Shown here: one piece after another, positions 33,208 to 35,836 of the stretch
Numbering within the stretch: the stretch's first letter is position 1
Layout: every line of letters begins with the position of its first letter
Assembly: GCA_003154115.1 (NCBI GenBank)
Contig: PMCF01000339.1
Location: forward strand, 1 to 35,836
Direction: 5' to 3'
DNA: 35,836 bases
Source: Anaerolineae bacterium
GTDB lineage: Bacteria > Chloroflexota > Anaerolineae > Fen-1058
Position numbers and translations under genes: made by a program
Notes under the pieces: generated by a model
Database searches by the model: none
Seen by the model: the letters and a program-made list of their open reading frames with translations, nothing else
What the model was told of the DNA's origin: nothing

Positions 33208-33554
33208 AAAACCTTTTCTTTGCCGACGAAAGCCTCAAGACCTCGCGCGATATTGCCACATATGCCGATGCCATCGACGGCGTGGTGATCAAATTGATGA
33301 AGACCGGCGGCCTGCGAGAAGGTCTGCGCGCCATTCACATCGCGCGCGCACATGGCTTGCAGATCATGTTGAGCTGCATGGTGGAAACGTCGGTGGGCGT
33401 GACAGCGGCGGCGCACATCGCACCGCTGTGCGACTACGCCGATCTGGATGGCCCGCTGTTGATTGCGAACAATCCTTATCGGGGCGTGCGCTTCGAGGGG
33501 GCACGCTTGATTTTGCCCGAAGGGCCGGGGCTGGGCGTGACGCGCGTCGCGTAA
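33208..33554 (+). pseudogene. 3' remnant of a dipeptide epimerase (enolase superfamily)
   Basis: The frame after TAA 33207-33209 encodes FADESLKTSRDIATYADAID, then GVVIKLMKTGGLREGL, IMLSCMVETSVG and DLDGPLLIANNPYRGV. These are the C-terminal barrel strands of L-Ala-D/L-Glu-type epimerases: the metal-binding acidic residue in ADES, the catalytic lysine in IKLMK, and the specificity motif with DxD. The whole N-terminal capping domain and the first half of the barrel, with the other catalytic lysine, are missing, and no start codon or ribosome-binding site exists. It is a truncated gene, preceded by the accessory island and followed by a terminator at 33585. 33049-33207 shows nothing else recognisable. 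Confidence 0.8.
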
Positions 33555-33584
33555 CTTGGGCGATCCCAACTCGCGTCAAAAATG

Positions 33585-33620
33585 CTGGACGCAGGCGCTC
33601 ATCTGCGTCCGCTTATTTTG
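33585..33620 (+). terminator. Terminator after the epimerase remnant
   Basis: GGACGCAG (33585-33592) and CTGCGTCC (33603-33610) form an 8-bp stem, and GCTTATTTTG follows. It precedes the second binding-protein gene. Confidence 0.65.
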
Positions 33621-33657
33621 CATGGCTGATACAAAGTTGATCTTTCAGGTGAGTTAG

Positions 33658-35688
33658 ATGATTCGTCGAATACACCTCTTTATCGCATCGATCGTTGTGC
33701 TGGCGCTGCTGGCCGCCTGCAATGCCGCTCCGACCCCGGTCGCGACGCCGACCATCACGCCGACGCCCACCATCACGCGCACGCCTGCGCCGACGGCTAC
33801 GCCGACCATCACGCCGACGCCGGCACCGCCGCCTTCCAAGAACCCCGGCAAGTTCGTGTACTTGACCGCACACGAACCGGACACGCTTGATCCGCAGGTG
33901 GATTACACCACAGCGGGCACGGGCGTCTTTCACAACATCTACGAAACATTGGTCACGTACGACAAATCCAATCCGGCGCGGTTCGTGCCGCTGTTAGCTG
34001 AGTTCATTCCTGAAGCCGTTATGGCTGATGATGGAAGTGTGGCTTACACTTTTGTGATTCCACGCGGCATTCAGTTTCACAACGGCGGTGAAGTGACGCC
34101 GGAGGATGTGGCCTATTCGCTGTGGCGATCGATGTTGCTGGCCCGATCGGATCGCGGCGACCTCTTTGTGGGTGCCAACACACGCACGCCGGGCTTTCTG
34201 TTGCTGGATGCCTTCTTTGGCGTGGACGACGCGGCGCTGCTTGTCGATGCGAGCGGCAAGTTTGTCGGCGATGCCGAATTTCTGCGTATGGCGAAAGCCG
34301 ATGCGCTGTTGGCGGCCTGTAAACAAGTGAAAGCTGTGGTCACCTTTGATAACCCGGGCCGCTCCGTCACGCTGAAATTGCCGCGTCCCTACGCGCCGTT
34401 GTTTGCGGCGTTGGCCGGGCCGTGGGCGTCGGTCGTGCAGAAGAATTGGATGGCGGAGCAGGGCGATTGGGATGGCGATTGTCGCACGTGGCAGTACTTC
34501 TACGGTGTGCCGCCTGAACAGGGTTTGATCCGCGATAAAGCCAATGGCACCGGCCCGTATCAACTTGATCATTGGACACCCGGCGCAGAGATTGTGTTGA
34601 CGGGCAATCCGAACTATCGCCAGGGCGCGCCCAAGATCGATCGGGTGGAGATCAAACCGATCGCCAATTTCGAGCAACGGCTGCAATTTCTGCTGGCGCG
34701 CGATGCGGATCTGATCGAGACCACTTCGGCTGAAGAACAGGCCCGGCTCGACAAACTGGTGCGCGAGAAATGTGATGCGAGCGGCCAATGCGACGTGATC
34801 GATTTCAACGGCGCCTTGCGTGAATATGTCGGCCTGCCGTCGATCGCGCACCGTAACGTCTTCTTCAATTTCGCGCTGCCGAAAGGAAGCTCTTACGCGG
34901 GCAGCGGCCAACTCGACGGGCAGGGTGTGCCGCTGAAATTTTTTGCCGACGTCCATGTGCGCCGTGCGTTCAATGCCTGTTTCGATCGCAGGTCGTTCAT
35001 TACGGATACGTTAGCGGGCAGCGGCGAGTTGGCATTCGCGATGATGCCGCTCGCGATCACGCTGCCCGATCAGCCGGGTTACGCGAATGCATCCGTTGAG
35101 AATTTCGATCTGGCAAAGTGCACGGAAGAATTCCAGGCGGCCGAGTTTAAGAACAAGGACGCGCAACCGTTGTGGGAGGTAGGTTTTGCGTTGACCGTGC
35201 CGTATCGTGGCGGCGATGTGGCGCAACAGGCGATCGTCGAAAATCTGGCGGCGAATGTCGCCAGGGTCAATGCGCGGTTTGTCATCACGCCGGTGTCGGT
35301 TTCCGCGATCGATTGGCTGCGCGAACTGCGGGCCGGGCAGGTGCCGCTGGCCGCGATCGGGTGGCAAGAGGACATGGATGATCCGCACAACTGGTATCGA
35401 CCTTATCTACTGGATACTTACACCACGCAATTCAATCTGCTCGACGATCTCGCCGCGAAGTATCGGGGCTTGATCGATCAAGGCACGGCCACGCTCGATC
35501 CGGGCGCGCGTGCGGCGACGTATGCTGCGTTGAACACGGCACTGTCCGAAGATGCTGCCTTGATTCTTTTGCCTTACACAACTCATCCGCGCTATGAACC
35601 GCTCTACCTCAAGGGCTGGCTCAATGGCCTGAGCATGAATCCGCTGATCCCCGATCCGGGCTACGTGTATGAATATCATGAGCAATAG
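33658..35688 (+). CDS. Peptide ABC transporter substrate-binding lipoprotein (SBP family 5), second copy
   Basis: A 676-residue paralogue of the binding protein at 25095. The signal peptide MIRRIHLFIASIVVLALLAAC ends with the lipidated C21. A Pro/Thr-rich linker with repeated TPTITPTP follows to about residue 62. The SBP_bac_5 domain shows HEPDTLDPQVDYT, NGTGPYQLDHWTPGAEIVL and a C-terminal DPHNWYRPYLLD. It shares GDWDGDCRTW and a Cys pair (EKCDASGQC) with the first copy. AGGTGAG (33647-33653) precedes the ATG by 4 nt. No permease or ATPase genes follow in the window, so it may use the DppBCDF transporter upstream or genes beyond the end. GATCG words are much more frequent here than in the first copy. 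Confidence 0.92.
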   Translation: MIRRIHLFIASIVVLALLAACNAAPTPVATPTITPTPTITRTPAPTATPTITPTPAPPPSKNPGKFVYLTAHEPDTLDPQVDYTTAGTGVFHNIYETLVTYDKSNPARFVPLLAEFIPEAVMADDGSVAYTFVIPRGIQFHNGGEVTPEDVAYSLWRSMLLARSDRGDLFVGANTRTPGFLLLDAFFGVDDAALLVDASGKFVGDAEFLRMAKADALLAACKQVKAVVTFDNPGRSVTLKLPRPYAPLFAALAGPWASVVQKNWMAEQGDWDGDCRTWQYFYGVPPEQGLIRDKANGTGPYQLDHWTPGAEIVLTGNPNYRQGAPKIDRVEIKPIANFEQRLQFLLARDADLIETTSAEEQARLDKLVREKCDASGQCDVIDFNGALREYVGLPSIAHRNVFFNFALPKGSSYAGSGQLDGQGVPLKFFADVHVRRAFNACFDRRSFITDTLAGSGELAFAMMPLAITLPDQPGYANASVENFDLAKCTEEFQAAEFKNKDAQPLWEVGFALTVPYRGGDVAQQAIVENLAANVARVNARFVITPVSVSAIDWLRELRAGQVPLAAIGWQEDMDDPHNWYRPYLLDTYTTQFNLLDDLAAKYRGLIDQGTATLDPGARAATYAALNTALSEDAALILLPYTTHPRYEPLYLKGWLNGLSMNPLIPDPGYVYEYHEQ

Positions 35689-35691
35689 AGT

Positions 35692-35778
35692 ATGGACACC
35701 TCGGTTGTCATCGGGCTGTTTGTTTTCATGTGGGTCGCTATGATCCTCTCGATCATCACGCGTCCGCGCCGTTTATGA
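35692..35778 (+). CDS. 28-residue single-helix membrane microprotein
   Basis: ATG 35692 lies 3 nt after the binding-protein stop. The frame encodes MDTSVVIGLFVFMWVAMIL followed by SIITRPRRL: one transmembrane helix and a basic C-terminal end, which by the positive-inside rule would face the cytosol. Its stop codon overlaps the next start as ATGA (35775-35778). The tight spacing on both sides supports real translation. No family is recognised. Confidence 0.5.
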   Translation: MDTSVVIGLFVFMWVAMILSIITRPRRL

Positions 35779-35836
35779 ACGGGTATACAGCAAAACTGTT
35801 GGGGGGCATACCGCCCGGCCACGCTCCTGCTGGATG
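35775..35836 (+). CDS. 5' end of a gene cut by the window edge
   Basis: Starts MNGYTAKLLGGIPPGHAPAG and continues past the end of the window. The start overlaps the microprotein stop by 4 nt, which supports it as a coupled gene. Twenty residues are too few to name a product. Confidence 0.4.
   Translation, partial: MNGYTAKLLGGIPPGHAPAG

Overview
The window reads as a moderately GC-rich bacterial chromosome segment, most likely from Chloroflexota (Anaerolineae or a neighbouring class). This is inference, not proof. It rests on a secreted protein with an NBR1-type Ig-like domain and a C-terminal tail ending YRIYLLVVVR, of the kind I associate with surface proteins of this phylum; family-5 peptide-binding lipoproteins with long Pro/Thr linkers; an RNase J; an ECF sigma factor followed by a very short partner gene; and intergenic DNA full of short palindromic repeats. 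No rRNA, tRNA, transposase or CRISPR array was found.

Layout. 1-8.1 kb, plus strand: a 1350-residue multidomain surface protein without a visible signal peptide, a strong terminator, a nitroreductase / radical SAM pair, a CoA-binding Rossmann protein and an M19 dipeptidase. 8.1-20.7 kb, minus strand (read right to left): rmlD, three glycosyltransferases, rnhB, two Wzz-like chain-length proteins, a BY-kinase-type ATPase and rmlA. Together these form an exopolysaccharide / cell-surface glycan locus. RNase J, a further glycosyltransferase and a lytic transglycosylase follow. 20.9-22.7 kb, plus strand: trmD, the ECF sigma factor and its partner. 22.8-29.4 kb: a complete dipeptide/oligopeptide ABC transporter (two ATPases, binding lipoprotein, two permeases). 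29.5-33.6 kb: an accessory, partly decayed region holding a c-type cytochrome with a broken haem motif, a lipoprotein, the 5' remnant of a second binding protein, an HNH nuclease pair, a DUF433 antitoxin-like gene, a short orphan ORF and the 3' remnant of a dipeptide epimerase. 33.7-35.8 kb: a second peptide-binding lipoprotein, a 28-codon membrane ORF and the start of another gene.

Two layers of non-coding structure stand out. First, at least nine loci carry tandem 7-nt words, different at each locus and often followed by the reverse-complement word. They lie at gene ends and in one case inside trmD, and some have become coding sequence (an internal insert in TrmD, the N-terminus of a glycosyltransferase, several stop codons). 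Second, there are dispersed palindromes: a family of about 95-125 bp with GGATG/CATCC stems at four loci, GAAACCGGGTTTC elements, a 173-bp MITE-like element, and several terminator-type hairpins. A peptide/cell-wall theme (dipeptidase, peptide transporter, epimerase remnant, lytic transglycosylase) and a surface-glycan theme account for most of the intact genes.
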